Assembly: GCF_026672545.1 (NCBI RefSeq)
Contig: NZ_JAPPRJ010000001.1
Coordinates: forward strand, 2,295,501 to 2,359,500
DNA length: 64,000 bases
From: Rhizobium sp. SL86
Lineage (GTDB): Bacteria > Pseudomonadota > Alphaproteobacteria > Rhizobiales > Rhizobiaceae
Direction of reading: 5' to 3'
Positions 34,735 through 47,419 of this stretch are shown piece after piece. The notes under the pieces are model-generated. The model had not been told where the DNA came from. It did not search any database and was given only the letters and a program-made list of their open reading frames with translations. How positions within the stretch are numbered: the first letter of the stretch is position 1; each line of letters starts with the position of its first letter. A program made the position numbers and the translations under genes.

Positions 34735-35168
34735 GTGAATCCCGTTCCTTTGGTTTTCGAGTTGACCGTTCCGGCTCTGTCCAGGCCGGTACGAAACAAT
34801 AGCTGAAAGCCGGGCGTCTCGTCCGGCAATTGGGGAAGGCACATAACAGAAGGTTTTTGCGAAGTCCAGCGGGCTCCGGAGCCCGACATTGAAAAATGCG
34901 GCAAAAGTGTCAGTTCCCTTGTTTCGCAGGGGCTGCAGCCTGTTTGCGACGTGCCGGATGATCCGTTTTTTGGACGTCCCGGGTGTCTCGTGGCGTGGTG
35001 GGATAACAGAGGATGAAGACTCGCTCACGTAGCCTTTTGTCATCACGAAATCGCGCGTGTCGATAGAAGGGAGCCAATGCGTCGCAAAGCAGCCATTGCG
35101 ACGCCCGCCGATTTGCGATTTGTATGGCTCCGCCCACAGGTTTGGGTTCCAGGGAGCATTAGGCACAT
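34735..35168. other. Divergent gap between rpsU and soxB
   Basis: 434 bases without a recognisable gene. A frame of minus-strand ORF runs through but its product has no family resemblance and is likely chance in GC-rich DNA. The region should hold the rpsU and sox promoters. The best structured element is the inverted repeat at 35079-35104. Confidence 0.4.
35079..35104. promoter_or_regulatory. Inverted repeat upstream of soxB
   Basis: GCGTCGCAA (35079-35087) and TTGCGACGC (35096-35104) are perfect 9-bp arms with an 8-base spacer, 65 bases before soxB. This is a good candidate operator for the regulator of sarcosine use. Confidence 0.4.
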
Positions 35169-36422
35169 ATGCGCAAGTATTCGGTCTTTGCGCTGGCCCG
35201 CGAGGCCATGCGCAGCCACAAGGGTTGGGAGCCGCATTGGGTCTCGCCCGAACCGCGTCCGTCCTACGATGTCATCATCATCGGCGGCGGCGGCCATGGG
35301 CTCGGCGCTGCCTATTACCTTGCCAAGGAACACGGCATCACCAATGTGGCGGTGATCGAGAAGGGCTGGCTCGGCGGCGGCAATACCGGCCGCAATACCA
35401 CCATCATTCGGTCCAACTATCTCTATGAAGAGAGCATGGACATTTACGAGCATTCCCTGAAACTGTGGGAAGGCTTGAGCCAGGATCTCAACTATAACGT
35501 CATGTATTCGCCGCGCGGCGTGATGATGCTGTCGCACAACACGCACGACATGCAGAGCTTCAAGCGGCACATCAATGCAAACCGGCTTTATGGCATCGAT
35601 AATGAATGGCTGACGCCGGAACAGGCCAAGAAGTTCTGTCCGCCGCTCGATATCTCCAAGACGGCACGCTATCCCATCAATGGCGCGGCGCTGCAGAAAC
35701 GCGGCGGAACCGCCCGTCACGATGCGGTGGCCTGGGGTTATGCCCGCGGCGCCTCCGATCGCGGCGTGCATATCATCCAGAATTGCGAGGTCACCGGTAT
35801 CCGCCGCGGGCCGAACGGTGAGGTGACGGGCGTCGAAACGAGCCGCGGTTTCATCGGCGCGAAGAAGATCGGCGTGTCCGCCGCCGGCCATTCCTCCGTC
35901 GTCATGCAGATGGCGGGCGTGCGCGTACCGCTGACCAGCAATCCGTTGCAGGCGCTGGTCTCGGAACCGCTCAAACCGATCTTCCCCTGCGTCGTCATGT
36001 CGAACACGGTGCATGCCTATATTTCGCAGTCCGACAAGGGCGAACTCGTCATCGGCGCCGGCACCGACCAGTATCACTCCTATTCGCAGACCGGCGGCCT
36101 GCAGATCATCACCCATACGCTGGATGCCATCTGCGAACTTTTCCCGATCTTCCGCCGCGTGAAGATGATGCGCCAGTGGGGCGGCATTACCGACAACACA
36201 CCGGACCGTTCGGCGATCCAGAGCGTGACGCCGGTCAAGAACCTGTTCGTCAATTGCGGCTGGGGCACCGGCGGCTTCAAGGCGACACCGGGGTCTGCAC
36301 ATCTCTTCGCCTGGCTGATCGCCAAGGGAGAGCCGCACCGCCTGGCGGAAGGCCTTACACTCGACCGCTTCCGCACCGGCCGCCTGATCGACGAGGCGGC
36401 TGCTGCCGCCGTCGCGCATTGA
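35169..36422 (+). CDS. soxB: Sarcosine oxidase, beta subunit
   Basis: Catalytic subunit of heterotetrameric sarcosine oxidase, which oxidises sarcosine to glycine with H2O2 and passes the one-carbon unit to tetrahydrofolate. The 417-residue protein has a DAO-type Rossmann fold: [19 protein letters not shown] (34-52). [12 protein letters not shown] (179-190) carries His184, in the place of the covalent FMN His of characterised enzymes. [14 protein letters not shown] near the C-terminus is also typical. It is the first of four coupled genes. The ATG at 35169 is weakly supported by a ribosome site (GGGAGCA). Confidence 0.95.
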   Translation: MRKYSVFALAREAMRSHKGWEPHWVSPEPRPSYDVIIIGGGGHGLGAAYYLAKEHGITNVAVIEKGWLGGGNTGRNTTIIRSNYLYEESMDIYEHSLKLWEGLSQDLNYNVMYSPRGVMMLSHNTHDMQSFKRHINANRLYGIDNEWLTPEQAKKFCPPLDISKTARYPINGAALQKRGGTARHDAVAWGYARGASDRGVHIIQNCEVTGIRRGPNGEVTGVETSRGFIGAKKIGVSAAGHSSVVMQMAGVRVPLTSNPLQALVSEPLKPIFPCVVMSNTVHAYISQSDKGELVIGAGTDQYHSYSQTGGLQIITHTLDAICELFPIFRRVKMMRQWGGITDNTPDRSAIQSVTPVKNLFVNCGWGTGGFKATPGSAHLFAWLIAKGEPHRLAEGLTLDRFRTGRLIDEAAAAAVAH

Positions 36423-36435
36423 TAAGGGGACGACC

Positions 36436-36762
36436 ATGCTTCTGATCCACTGCCCCTATTGCGGCGACGACCGATCCGAACTCGAATTCCGCTGGGCGGG
36501 CGAGGCGCATATCGCCCGGCCGGAGGTGATCTCGGAGATTTCCGACGAGGATTTCGCCGAATATTTCTTCCTGCGCGACAACACCAAGGGCATCGCCTGG
36601 GAGCGTTGGCGGCACATCCATGGCTGCGGGCGTTTCTTCAACGCGATCCGCGACACGGTGAGCGACAAGTTTCTCCTGACCTACGAGGCCGGCCTGCCGC
36701 GCCAGCCGGTGCCGGGAACCGAGCCGGTCAGTGCCGGCGGCGCTGAAGGAGGTGCCGCATGA
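36436..36762 (+). CDS. soxD: Sarcosine oxidase, delta subunit
   Basis: A 108-residue small zinc-binding subunit of the tetrameric enzyme. Zn ligands are Cys6 and Cys9 in HCPYCGDD, with His59 and Cys63 in HIHGCGRFF. The FLRDNTKGIAWERW block is conserved. The stop overlaps the soxA start (ATGA). The last ~20 residues (PVSAGGAEGGAA) are a low-complexity tail. The gene is 13 bases after soxB. Confidence 0.95.
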   Translation: MLLIHCPYCGDDRSELEFRWAGEAHIARPEVISEISDEDFAEYFFLRDNTKGIAWERWRHIHGCGRFFNAIRDTVSDKFLLTYEAGLPRQPVPGTEPVSAGGAEGGAA

Positions 36763-39716
36763 GCAATTACCGCATCAAGGGCGCCGGTCGCCTGACACCG
36801 GCCCGCACCGCGCGTTTCACCTTCGACGGCAAGATCTACACGGCGCTGGAAGGCGATACGGTCGCCTCCGCGCTGCTTGCCAATGGCGTGCACCTGATGG
36901 GCCGCTCGTTCAAATATCACCGTCCGCGCGGCGTTCTTTCCGCCGGGCCGGAAGAGCCGAATGCGCTGCTCGACGTGGCGCGCGATGCCGCCCGCCGCCA
37001 GCCGAATGTGCGCGCCAGTGTGCAGGAAGTGTTCGACGGCGCGATCATCCGTTCGCAGAACCGCTGGCCGACCCTCGGTTTCGATATCGGCTCGCTCAAC
37101 AACCTGCTGTCGCCCTTCTTCGCGGCCGGTTTCTACTACAAGACCTTCATGTGGCCGCGCGAGGCCTGGGCAAAGCTCTACGAGCCGATCATCCGCCGTG
37201 CCGCCGGCCTCGGTGTTGCGCCGACGGAAACCGATCCGGATCATTATGCCAACCGGTTTGCCCATTGCGACGTGCTGGTGGCGGGTGCCGGTGCGGCCGG
37301 CCTGACGGCGGCGCTGTCTGCCGCAAAGACCGGTGCGGAGGTCATCCTCGTCGATGAGCGGGCCGACGTTGGCGGCGCGCTCCTGTTCGACACCTCGACC
37401 ATGATCGACGGCAAGCCGGGTTATGACTGGGCGCAAGGCGTGCTGGCCGAACTGACGGCCATGGCGAATGTGCGGGTGCTGACGCGCACGACCGTGTTCG
37501 GTTATTACAACCACAATTTCCTTGGTCTCGTGGAGCGGGTGACGGATCACCTGCCGAACCCGAACCGATCGCTGCCGCGCGAGCGGCTGTGGCAGGTGCG
37601 CGCAAAAAAGGTGATGCTCGCCACCGGCGCCATCGAACGCCACATGGTGTTTGCCAACAATGATCGCCCCGGTATCATGCTGGCCTCGGCGGCCCGGCTC
37701 TACCTCAACCATTACGGCGTCGCCGTTGGTTCGAGGATCGGTGTCTACACCGCCCATGATTCCGCTTATGAGGCGGCCATCGACCTGAAAAAGGCGGGTG
37801 TGGAGATTGCCGCGATTGTCGATTGCCGCGCCAAGCCCGGCGAGGCGCTGGTCTCGGCGGCGCGCAATCTCGGCATCGAGGTGCTGACCGGTTATTCCGT
37901 CATCGACACGGCCGGCCGGCTGCGCATCTCGTCGATGACGGTGGCGCGCAACGGCTCGACCAATCACCGCAAGATCCCGGTGGATGCGCTTCTGATGTCC
38001 GGCGGCTGGACGCCGTCGGTGCATCTCTTCTCGCAGTCGCGCGGCAAGCTGAAGTTTGACGCGGAGAACCAGCGGTTCCTGCCGAACATCTATGCGGAAA
38101 ACTGTGTTTCCGTTGGCGCCTGCAACGGCACCGACGAACTCGGCGCGCTTCTCGCCGAAGCGGCAGAGGCCGGTGGTGGATCGCTGTCCGTCTCGGGTGA
38201 AGCGGCCTTCGGCTGGACCGGCGGCATGATCGGGGCTGCCGAAGGGGCGGGCAAGGAAACGACCGTCAAGGCCTTCGTCGATTTTCAGCACGATGTGACG
38301 GCGAAGGACATTCGCCTTGCCGTGCGCGAAGGTATGCATTCGATCGAGCACATCAAGCGCTTCACGACGAATGGCATGGCGTCCGACCAGGGCAAGCTCT
38401 CCAACATGCATGGCCTGGCGATTGCTGCGGAAATGCTCGGCAAGGAGATTCCACAGGTCGGCCTCACCACCTTCCGTGCGCCCTATACGCCGGTGACCTA
38501 TGGCACGCTGATTGCCCATTCGCGTGGCGATCTGTTCGATCCGGCGCGCAAGACGCCGCTGCATGCGGAGCTCGTGAAAGCCGGCGCCGAGTTCGAGGAT
38601 GTCGGCAACTGGAAACGCGCCTGGTATTTCCCGCGCCGCGGCGAGGATATGCATGCCGCCGTCAACCGCGAGTGCAGGACTGCGCGCGAGGTGGCCGGGA
38701 TCTTCGATGCCTCGACGCTCGGCAAGATCGAGGTGGTCGGCCCGGATGCGGCGAAATTCCTGAACCTCCTCTACACCAATGCCTGGGATACGCTGAAGCC
38801 CGGCAAATGCCGTTATGGCATCATGACCCGCGAAGACGGTTTCGTCTATGACGATGGCGTTGTCGGTCGGCTGGCGGAAGACCGTTTCCACGTAACGACG
38901 ACGACGGGCGGTGCGCCGCGCGTGCTGCATCACATGGAGGATTATCTCCAGACCGAATTCCCGGATCTCAAGGTCTGGCTCACCTCCACCACCGAACAAT
39001 GGGCAGTGATTGCTGTGCAGGGGCCGAAGGCACGCGAGATCATCGCGCCGCTGGTGGAGGGGCTCGATCTCTCCAACGAAGCCTTCCCGCATATGAGCGT
39101 GGCCGAATGCACCGTGATGGGTGTACCGGCCCGGCTGTTCCGCGTGTCGTTCACCGGCGAAGTGGGCTTCGAGGTCAACGTCCCGGCCGATTACGGCGCT
39201 GCCGTCTGGAAAGCCATCTGGGAGCGTGGCCAGGCCTTGGGCGCCTGCCTCTACGGTACGGAAACCATGCATGTACTGCGCGCTGAAAAGGGTTATATCA
39301 TCGTCGGCCAGGATACCGATGGCACGGTAACACCGGACGATGCCGGTTATGGCTGGGCCGTTTCCAAGAAGAAGACGGATTTCGTCGGCATCCGTGGCCT
39401 GAAGCGCCCGGACCTGATGCGCGAGGGCCGCAAGCAACTGGTCGGCCTGCTGACGGCCGATCCGACCGAGGTGCTGGAGGAGGGCGGCCAGATCGTTGCC
39501 AACCCGAACCAGGCAAAACCGATGACCATGCTTGGCCATGTCACCTCCGCCTACTGGTCGGAGAATCTGGGCCGGTCGATTGCGATTGCGCTCGTCGCCG
39601 GCGGCCGGGCTCGGATGGGCGAAACGGTCTATATTCCGATGAAAGACAAGACGATCGCCGCCACCGTGACCGACATGGTGTTCTTCGACAAGGAAGGAGG
39701 CCGTATCCATGGCTGA
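36759..39716 (+). CDS. soxA: Sarcosine oxidase, alpha subunit
   Basis: The 985-residue subunit has an N-terminal 2Fe-2S-like Fer2 fold (KIYTALEGDTVASALLANG), an NAD-binding Rossmann domain (DVLVAGAGAAGLTAALSAAK, near 171-190, followed by a second GxxG site around ATGAIERH), and a C-terminal aminomethyltransferase (GcvT) domain from about 600 to 985 (YTNAWDTLKPGKCRYGIMTREDGFVYDD, FTGEVGFEVNVPADYG) where folate accepts the methylene group. Length is standard (about 965-1000). Its start lies in the soxD stop and its stop overlaps soxG by eight bases. Confidence 0.95.
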   Translation: MSNYRIKGAGRLTPARTARFTFDGKIYTALEGDTVASALLANGVHLMGRSFKYHRPRGVLSAGPEEPNALLDVARDAARRQPNVRASVQEVFDGAIIRSQNRWPTLGFDIGSLNNLLSPFFAAGFYYKTFMWPREAWAKLYEPIIRRAAGLGVAPTETDPDHYANRFAHCDVLVAGAGAAGLTAALSAAKTGAEVILVDERADVGGALLFDTSTMIDGKPGYDWAQGVLAELTAMANVRVLTRTTVFGYYNHNFLGLVERVTDHLPNPNRSLPRERLWQVRAKKVMLATGAIERHMVFANNDRPGIMLASAARLYLNHYGVAVGSRIGVYTAHDSAYEAAIDLKKAGVEIAAIVDCRAKPGEALVSAARNLGIEVLTGYSVIDTAGRLRISSMTVARNGSTNHRKIPVDALLMSGGWTPSVHLFSQSRGKLKFDAENQRFLPNIYAENCVSVGACNGTDELGALLAEAAEAGGGSLSVSGEAAFGWTGGMIGAAEGAGKETTVKAFVDFQHDVTAKDIRLAVREGMHSIEHIKRFTTNGMASDQGKLSNMHGLAIAAEMLGKEIPQVGLTTFRAPYTPVTYGTLIAHSRGDLFDPARKTPLHAELVKAGAEFEDVGNWKRAWYFPRRGEDMHAAVNRECRTAREVAGIFDASTLGKIEVVGPDAAKFLNLLYTNAWDTLKPGKCRYGIMTREDGFVYDDGVVGRLAEDRFHVTTTTGGAPRVLHHMEDYLQTEFPDLKVWLTSTTEQWAVIAVQGPKAREIIAPLVEGLDLSNEAFPHMSVAECTVMGVPARLFRVSFTGEVGFEVNVPADYGAAVWKAIWERGQALGACLYGTETMHVLRAEKGYIIVGQDTDGTVTPDDAGYGWAVSKKKTDFVGIRGLKRPDLMREGRKQLVGLLTADPTEVLEEGGQIVANPNQAKPMTMLGHVTSAYWSENLGRSIAIALVAGGRARMGETVYIPMKDKTIAATVTDMVFFDKEGGRIHG

Positions 39717-40257
39717 GCTTGCCACCCGCACCCTGCCGCTTGCCGGCGCCCATGGCGGTTCCGCCAGCGTGCGCCTGCAGCCGGCCGCTCCGGCCAACCG
39801 CATCTCGCTGCGCGCCCGGCCAGACGATGTCGCGGCCCTCTCCTCGGCGCTGAAGCTTGCCCTGCCGACGGCTCCGAAGACCTCCGCCATGAACGGCACC
39901 CGTACCGCACTCTGGCTCGGCCCGGATGAATGGCTGGTGATCGATGAAGGCGAGGGCGGGCTGGTCGAAGCGGCGGCTTCATCCGGTGCGCTGCATTCCG
40001 CGACGGATGTCTCCCATCGCAACACCGCGATCCTGGTCTCCGGCCCCGGTGCCGTGGCGACGCTGAACGGCGGCTGCCCGCTCGACCTGTCGCTGAAGGC
40101 GTTTCCCGTGGGGGCCTGCGCGCGCACCCTGTTCGGCAAGATCGAGGTTGTTCTTCTGCGCACTGCCGAAGACAGCTTTCGCCTGGAATGCTGGCGTTCG
40201 TTTTCCGACTACGCCTTCGGCCTCTTGGCAGAGGCGGCGGAGGATGCCTGTTCTTAA
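39709..40257 (+). CDS. soxG: Sarcosine oxidase, gamma subunit
   Basis: A 182-residue subunit related to the GcvT fold. Features include SLRARPDDVAAL, TALWLGPDEWLVID and SHRNTAILVSGPGAVATLNGGCPLDLS, typical of SoxG. It completes the soxBDAG operon; the start codon sits within the last codons of soxA. No folate genes follow; the operon ends in a stem-loop and a convergent cfa gene. Confidence 0.93.
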   Translation: MAELATRTLPLAGAHGGSASVRLQPAAPANRISLRARPDDVAALSSALKLALPTAPKTSAMNGTRTALWLGPDEWLVIDEGEGGLVEAAASSGALHSATDVSHRNTAILVSGPGAVATLNGGCPLDLSLKAFPVGACARTLFGKIEVVLLRTAEDSFRLECWRSFSDYAFGLLAEAAEDACS

Positions 40258-40265
40258 GCATTGAA

Positions 40266-40293
40266 CAGGCGGCGGTTCAGCGACCGTCGCCTG
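40266..40293. terminator. Stem-loop between soxG and the cyclopropane synthase gene
   Basis: CAGGCGGCGGT pairs with ACCGTCGCCTG (11 bp, one G-T) between convergent genes. No T-run, so strength is uncertain. Confidence 0.45.
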
Positions 40294-40312
40294 CTACCTG
40301 ATATCATCTCAG

Positions 40313-41560
40313 TCAGCCGGAAACGGCAATGCCCAACTGCTTTTCCCGCTCGATATAAACACGCTGCCGGTCCGTCACATAGTCGCGCACGATGGGAGCG
40401 GCGTCGCGGGAGCGGGAGAGTTGCATGTGGAAGACGAGTTGGCTGCCGGTGCGAAACATCATCTCGGCACTGATCAGGTAGAATTCCCACATGCGGGCAA
40501 AACGTTCGTCATACAGGGCGATGACCTTGTCGCGGTTCGCCTCGAACCGTTCCGTCCAGTGGCGCAGCGTTTCGGCGTAGTGAAGCCGCAGGAACTCCAG
40601 ATCCGTGACCCAGAGGCTGTTCTGCTCCACGACCTCGAAGACTTCTGAAAGCGCCGGCGAATAGGCGCCGGGAAAAATGTATTTTCTCAGCCACGGGCTT
40701 GCCATGCCGGGAGGGCTCATGTGGCCGATGGAGTGGATGACGGCAAGCCCGTCATCCGGCATCAGCGCGTTGAGCTTCTTGAAGAACTCGTCGTAATGAT
40801 GGACGCCGACATGTTCGAACATGCCGACCGAGACGATCCGGTCGAACGTGTCCTCGACGTCGCGGTAATCTCTCAGTTCGAATCGGACGCGGTCCGCCAG
40901 TCCCGCCTTTTGAGCGCGCTCCGAGGCCAACGCCTGCTGCTCTTTGGAGAGCGTCACGCCGGTGACCGTCACGTCCTCGAGTGTCGCGAGATAAAGCGCC
41001 AGATCGCCCCAGCCGCAGCCGATGTCGAGCACCTTCATGCCGGGTTTCAGGCAGAGCTTGGCGGCCAGCAAGCGCAGCTTGTTGCGCTGTGCCTGTTCCA
41101 GCGTCTCACCTTCCTCTCGGAAATAGGCGCAGGAATAGAGCATGTTTTCGTCGAGGAAAAGTTTGTAGAAGTCGTTGCCGAGATCGTAATGATGCGCAAC
41201 GTTCTGCTGTGCCTGGCCCTTGCGGTTCGATTGCTGGCGTTTGCGGAAGCGCATCTTGATCGCGCGCAGCAGTTTCTGCAGCGGATAGGAGCCGAGTGAC
41301 AGGCGGTTGACCGAAAACAGTCTGAGGAAATCCTTGAGCGTCGAGCCTTCCTCGAAGCGCATGGTGCCGTCCATATAGGCTTCGCCGGCGGCCAGTTCCG
41401 GGTTGAAGACGAGGCTCTTGTAGAGCTTCGGGTCGGTCAGCCGCATGGTGACGGCAATGCCCGGTGTTCCCTCGAAGACATGCCGTTGTCCCTCTGCATC
41501 AATGACCGTCAGCCGGCCCTTGCGGATGAAGGATTTCATCATGTGTGACAGCGGAAACAT
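40313..41560 (-). CDS. cfa: Cyclopropane-fatty-acyl-phospholipid synthase
   Basis: SAM-dependent enzyme that adds a methylene bridge to unsaturated acyl chains of membrane phospholipids. The 415-residue protein has an N-terminal lipid-associated helical part (about 1-120), NVAHHYDLGNDFYKLFLDENMLYSCAYF (start of the catalytic domain), SAM motif LDIGCGWGDLALYLA (about 167-181), and SVGMFEHVGVHHYDEFF. Length is at the upper end of the family (E. coli 382). GGAGG precedes the ATG at 41560. Stress and stationary-phase membranes of rhizobia are rich in cyclopropane acids. Confidence 0.93.
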   Translation of the reverse strand: MFPLSHMMKSFIRKGRLTVIDAEGQRHVFEGTPGIAVTMRLTDPKLYKSLVFNPELAAGEAYMDGTMRFEEGSTLKDFLRLFSVNRLSLGSYPLQKLLRAIKMRFRKRQQSNRKGQAQQNVAHHYDLGNDFYKLFLDENMLYSCAYFREEGETLEQAQRNKLRLLAAKLCLKPGMKVLDIGCGWGDLALYLATLEDVTVTGVTLSKEQQALASERAQKAGLADRVRFELRDYRDVEDTFDRIVSVGMFEHVGVHHYDEFFKKLNALMPDDGLAVIHSIGHMSPPGMASPWLRKYIFPGAYSPALSEVFEVVEQNSLWVTDLEFLRLHYAETLRHWTERFEANRDKVIALYDERFARMWEFYLISAEMMFRTGSQLVFHMQLSRSRDAAPIVRDYVTDRQRVYIEREKQLGIAVSG

Positions 41561-41664
41561 CAGTCAACCTCCGAAGAACAATCGGCATCAGGGCATATAC
41601 GTCTCATCTGTATTCTGCCGGGTGTCGCCACCCGGTATGGCCACCACAAAACGATGGCTGGGGA

Positions 41665-42159
41665 TCATGACGACCAGTCGTCGGGCCGGTCCTTGGGATC
41701 GAACTGCACGATGGTTGTCCAGGTGGCGGCGAGCGCCGGCTTGCGTTCGTTTTCGATGTCCACAGTGACGTCGTAGGTCGTCATCAGCATGCCGGCACCG
41801 CGCAGGCGTGCTTCGGTCAGCGTGAAGCGTCCGCGAATGCGTTTGCCGCTGCGTACCGGCGAGCCGAAGCGGATCTTGTCGAACCCGTAGTTCAACCCCA
41901 TCGTCTGTTCGCGGATGTGCGGCAGCGAATTGTAGTTCATCGCCGACAGCAGCGAGAGCGTCAGGAAACCGTGGGCGATCGTGCCGCCGAAGGGACTTTC
42001 CGCAGCGGCCTTTTCCGGATCCGTATGGATGAATTGATGATCATGCGTGGCATCGGCAAACTGGTCGATCATGGTCTGATCGACCGTGATCCAGTCGGAT
42101 ACGCCGATTTCCTTGCCTACCAGATCCTTTACTTCTCTCAGTGCGATTTCACGCGGCAT
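41665..42159 (-). CDS. MaoC-family dehydratase (NodN-like)
   Basis: A 164-residue hot-dog-fold protein. DATHDHQFIHTDPEKAAAES and FGGTIAHGFLTLSLLS contain the Asp/His catalytic pair of (R)-specific enoyl-CoA hydratases. Rhizobial NodN belongs to this group, with the same length and an N-terminal VGKEIGVSDWITVDQTMID. Acyl substrate not known. AGGAG precedes the start. The downstream gene glgX is 38 bases upstream on the same strand, so transcription may continue from it. Confidence 0.88.
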   Translation of the reverse strand: MPREIALREVKDLVGKEIGVSDWITVDQTMIDQFADATHDHQFIHTDPEKAAAESPFGGTIAHGFLTLSLLSAMNYNSLPHIREQTMGLNYGFDKIRFGSPVRSGKRIRGRFTLTEARLRGAGMLMTTYDVTVDIENERKPALAATWTTIVQFDPKDRPDDWSS

Positions 42160-42197
42160 CGATACTCCTGATTCGCCACCAGAGACACTCGGAAATC

Positions 42198-44183
42198 TTA
42201 CAGGCTTTCCCTGACTTTGATACCGTTGCCCGCACCTTCAACCTGCCAGGAAACGCTGCGGGCGGGAAGCCTGAAACGGTTGGCGCTTGCGCCGGTGAAC
42301 AGGTCCGTCCACGGTCCGCCCGGCAACATGACGTGGATCGGCGAAAAATGCCGGTTGAACAGGATCGCCAGCCGGGTGTCGCAGGCAAACTCGCGATCAT
42401 GCGTTTTCACCAGCATGGTCAACTGGCCTCGGTCTGCCGTTTCCCATTCGGCAACCGTCATCGGCGCGCCGTGTTCGTTCAGCCATTCCACATCGCCCTG
42501 CCGCCCCGTGAAAAAGGCGGTTTCGGAGAAGACGGAAAAGCGGCGGCGAAGAGCGGCAAGCGTTGCGGTGTGCTGGACGAGTTCGTCATCCAGCATGGTC
42601 CAGTCCAGCCAGGTGATACGGTTGTCCTGTGCATAGGCATTGTTGTTGCCGCCCTGCGAGCGCCCGCCTTCGTCGCCGGCCGTCAGCATGATCGTACCGC
42701 GGGTGGCAAAGAGCGTCGACAGCAGCGCCTTTACGTCCTGCCAGCGGGCGGCCACCACGGCGGGCTCGTCGCTCGGGCCCTCGACGCCATTGTTCCAGGA
42801 ATGGTTCTCGTTGTGGCCGTCGCGGTTGTCCTCGCCATTCGCCTCGTTGTGCTTGTGAGCGTGGGAGACGAGATCCATCAGCGTAAAACCGTCATGGGCG
42901 GCGAGAAAATTGACGCTGCGGGTTTTGCTCTCGCCATGGCGGGCAAAAATTTCCGACGAGCCGGCGAGCGCATGGGCAAGCCGGCCGGTCTTCCAGCCAT
43001 CGCCGCGCCAGTAGCAGCGCAGATCGTCGCGCGTCCGGTCGTTCCATTCAAGGAACGGGGCGGGGAAGTTGCCGAGCTGGTAACCGCCCGGCCCGATATC
43101 CCAGGGCTCTGCAATCATCACCCGGTCGCGGAGCACGTCGTCGGCAAGGATCGCCGCCAGCGTCTCGCTGTCGCGTGAAAACCCGTCGGCGCTGCGGCCA
43201 AGGATGGTCGCGAGATCAAAACGGAAACCGTCGACACCCGCCTGCAGCACGAAGTGCCGGAGCGTGTCGAGGATCAGCCGGCGCACCACCGGATGATCGC
43301 AGGCGACCGTATTGCCGGTGCCGGTATCGTTGACCAGATGGCCGGGCTCGCCCGGCACATGGCGATAATAGGTGAGGTTGTCGAGGCCGCGCAGCGAAAG
43401 GGTCGCGCCAAAACGGTCGCTTTCGCCGGTATGGTTGAAGACGAGATCGAGGATGACGCCGATACCGTTGTCGTGGAGGGTCTTCACCGTTTCGGCCAGT
43501 TCCGGGACCCCGCCCGGCACGAGGCGCGGATCGAGCGCCATGAAGGCGACGGGATTATACCCCCAGCCATTGGTAAGACCGAGGCCCGGCAGATGCCGCT
43601 CATCGATCCAGGCGGTGATCGGCATCAGCTCGACCGCATCGACACCGAGACGTTTCAGATGTTCCAGAACGGCCGGATGGGCGAGCGCTGAGACGGTGCC
43701 GCGCTGTGCTTCCGGCACCTCCGGGTGCAAGATGGTGAAGGGGCGCACGGCAACTTCGTAGATCAGACCGCCCTTCGGCAGCAGCGGTCGGGCCAGAGCC
43801 ACTGGCCGGTCACGGGTCACGATCGCCTTCGGCACCAGGGAGGCGGTATCTTTGCCCTGCAGCCAGAGGCGGGAATCGTGGCGGAAGGGCCGGTCGAGCT
43901 GTTTTGCATAAGGATCGACCAGCAGCTTTGCCGGATCGAACCACAGGCCGCGGTCGGGATCGTAGGTGCCGTGGGCACGAAAACCGTAGCGCGCTCCATC
44001 ACTGACATCCGCCACATCGATTTCGAAACGGCCGTCACCCACCGTCTGCATCGCAAGGCGCGCCAATTCATGCGCGCCGTCCTCGTGGAAGAGGCAAAGA
44101 TCGATGCCAGCCGCATTCGCGGAATAGACGGAAAAACGCGCCCCTGCCTCGTGAAGCGTCACGCCCAACGAATCGCTGCCCAT
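42198..44183 (-). CDS. glgX: Glycogen debranching enzyme GlgX
   Basis: Isoamylase-type GH13 enzyme that cleaves alpha-1,6 branches in phosphorylase-limit glycogen. The 661-residue protein has an N-terminal CBM48 domain (about 1-100), and a GH13 barrel with VDGFRFDLATILG (nucleophile Asp), MIAEPWDIGPGGYQLG (acid/base Glu) and NFLAAHDGFTLMDLV (transition-state Asp). The TAGDEGGRSQGGNNNAYAQDN stretch is GlgX-specific. Start at 44183 follows a G-rich tract; ATG at 44216 is less likely. A 129-base gap with a strong stem-loop separates it from pgm. Confidence 0.94.
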   Translation of the reverse strand: MGSDSLGVTLHEAGARFSVYSANAAGIDLCLFHEDGAHELARLAMQTVGDGRFEIDVADVSDGARYGFRAHGTYDPDRGLWFDPAKLLVDPYAKQLDRPFRHDSRLWLQGKDTASLVPKAIVTRDRPVALARPLLPKGGLIYEVAVRPFTILHPEVPEAQRGTVSALAHPAVLEHLKRLGVDAVELMPITAWIDERHLPGLGLTNGWGYNPVAFMALDPRLVPGGVPELAETVKTLHDNGIGVILDLVFNHTGESDRFGATLSLRGLDNLTYYRHVPGEPGHLVNDTGTGNTVACDHPVVRRLILDTLRHFVLQAGVDGFRFDLATILGRSADGFSRDSETLAAILADDVLRDRVMIAEPWDIGPGGYQLGNFPAPFLEWNDRTRDDLRCYWRGDGWKTGRLAHALAGSSEIFARHGESKTRSVNFLAAHDGFTLMDLVSHAHKHNEANGEDNRDGHNENHSWNNGVEGPSDEPAVVAARWQDVKALLSTLFATRGTIMLTAGDEGGRSQGGNNNAYAQDNRITWLDWTMLDDELVQHTATLAALRRRFSVFSETAFFTGRQGDVEWLNEHGAPMTVAEWETADRGQLTMLVKTHDREFACDTRLAILFNRHFSPIHVMLPGGPWTDLFTGASANRFRLPARSVSWQVEGAGNGIKVRESL

Positions 44184-44274
44184 GCTCTGCCCCCGCCCGA
44201 TTTTCTGATCTCCCACTCATAGTTCAGAAATGGATGACGCGGCAGGGGAGGTGACGCGAAATATTGGGGCTGCG

Positions 44275-44302
44275 CAACGGGGAGGCGAAGGCCTCCCCGT
44301 TG
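44275..44302 (-). terminator. Stem-loop between pgm and glgX
   Basis: CAACGGGGAGGC and GCCTCCCCGTTG form a perfect 12-bp stem with a four-base loop, 11 bases past the pgm stop. Without a clear T-run it may protect the upstream mRNA or partly terminate, lowering glgX expression. Confidence 0.45.
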
Positions 44303-44312
44303 AACCGAGGGA

Positions 44313-47386
<3,074 letters not shown>

Positions 47387-47419
47387 GCGTTTCCCTTCAT
47401 CCCCTCGGCGGGCGCTTGG

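Noticed and set aside
34735-35166. Extended minus-strand frame upstream of rpsU
   Set aside because: S21 begins with MQVLVRD at the GTG; the upstream residues do not resemble any S21 extension and the region must contain promoters.
36681-40163. A 1160-codon open frame antisense to soxA
   Set aside because: Typical antisense artefact of GC-rich codon bias; no domain resemblance, and the sense strand is a complete, conserved soxA.
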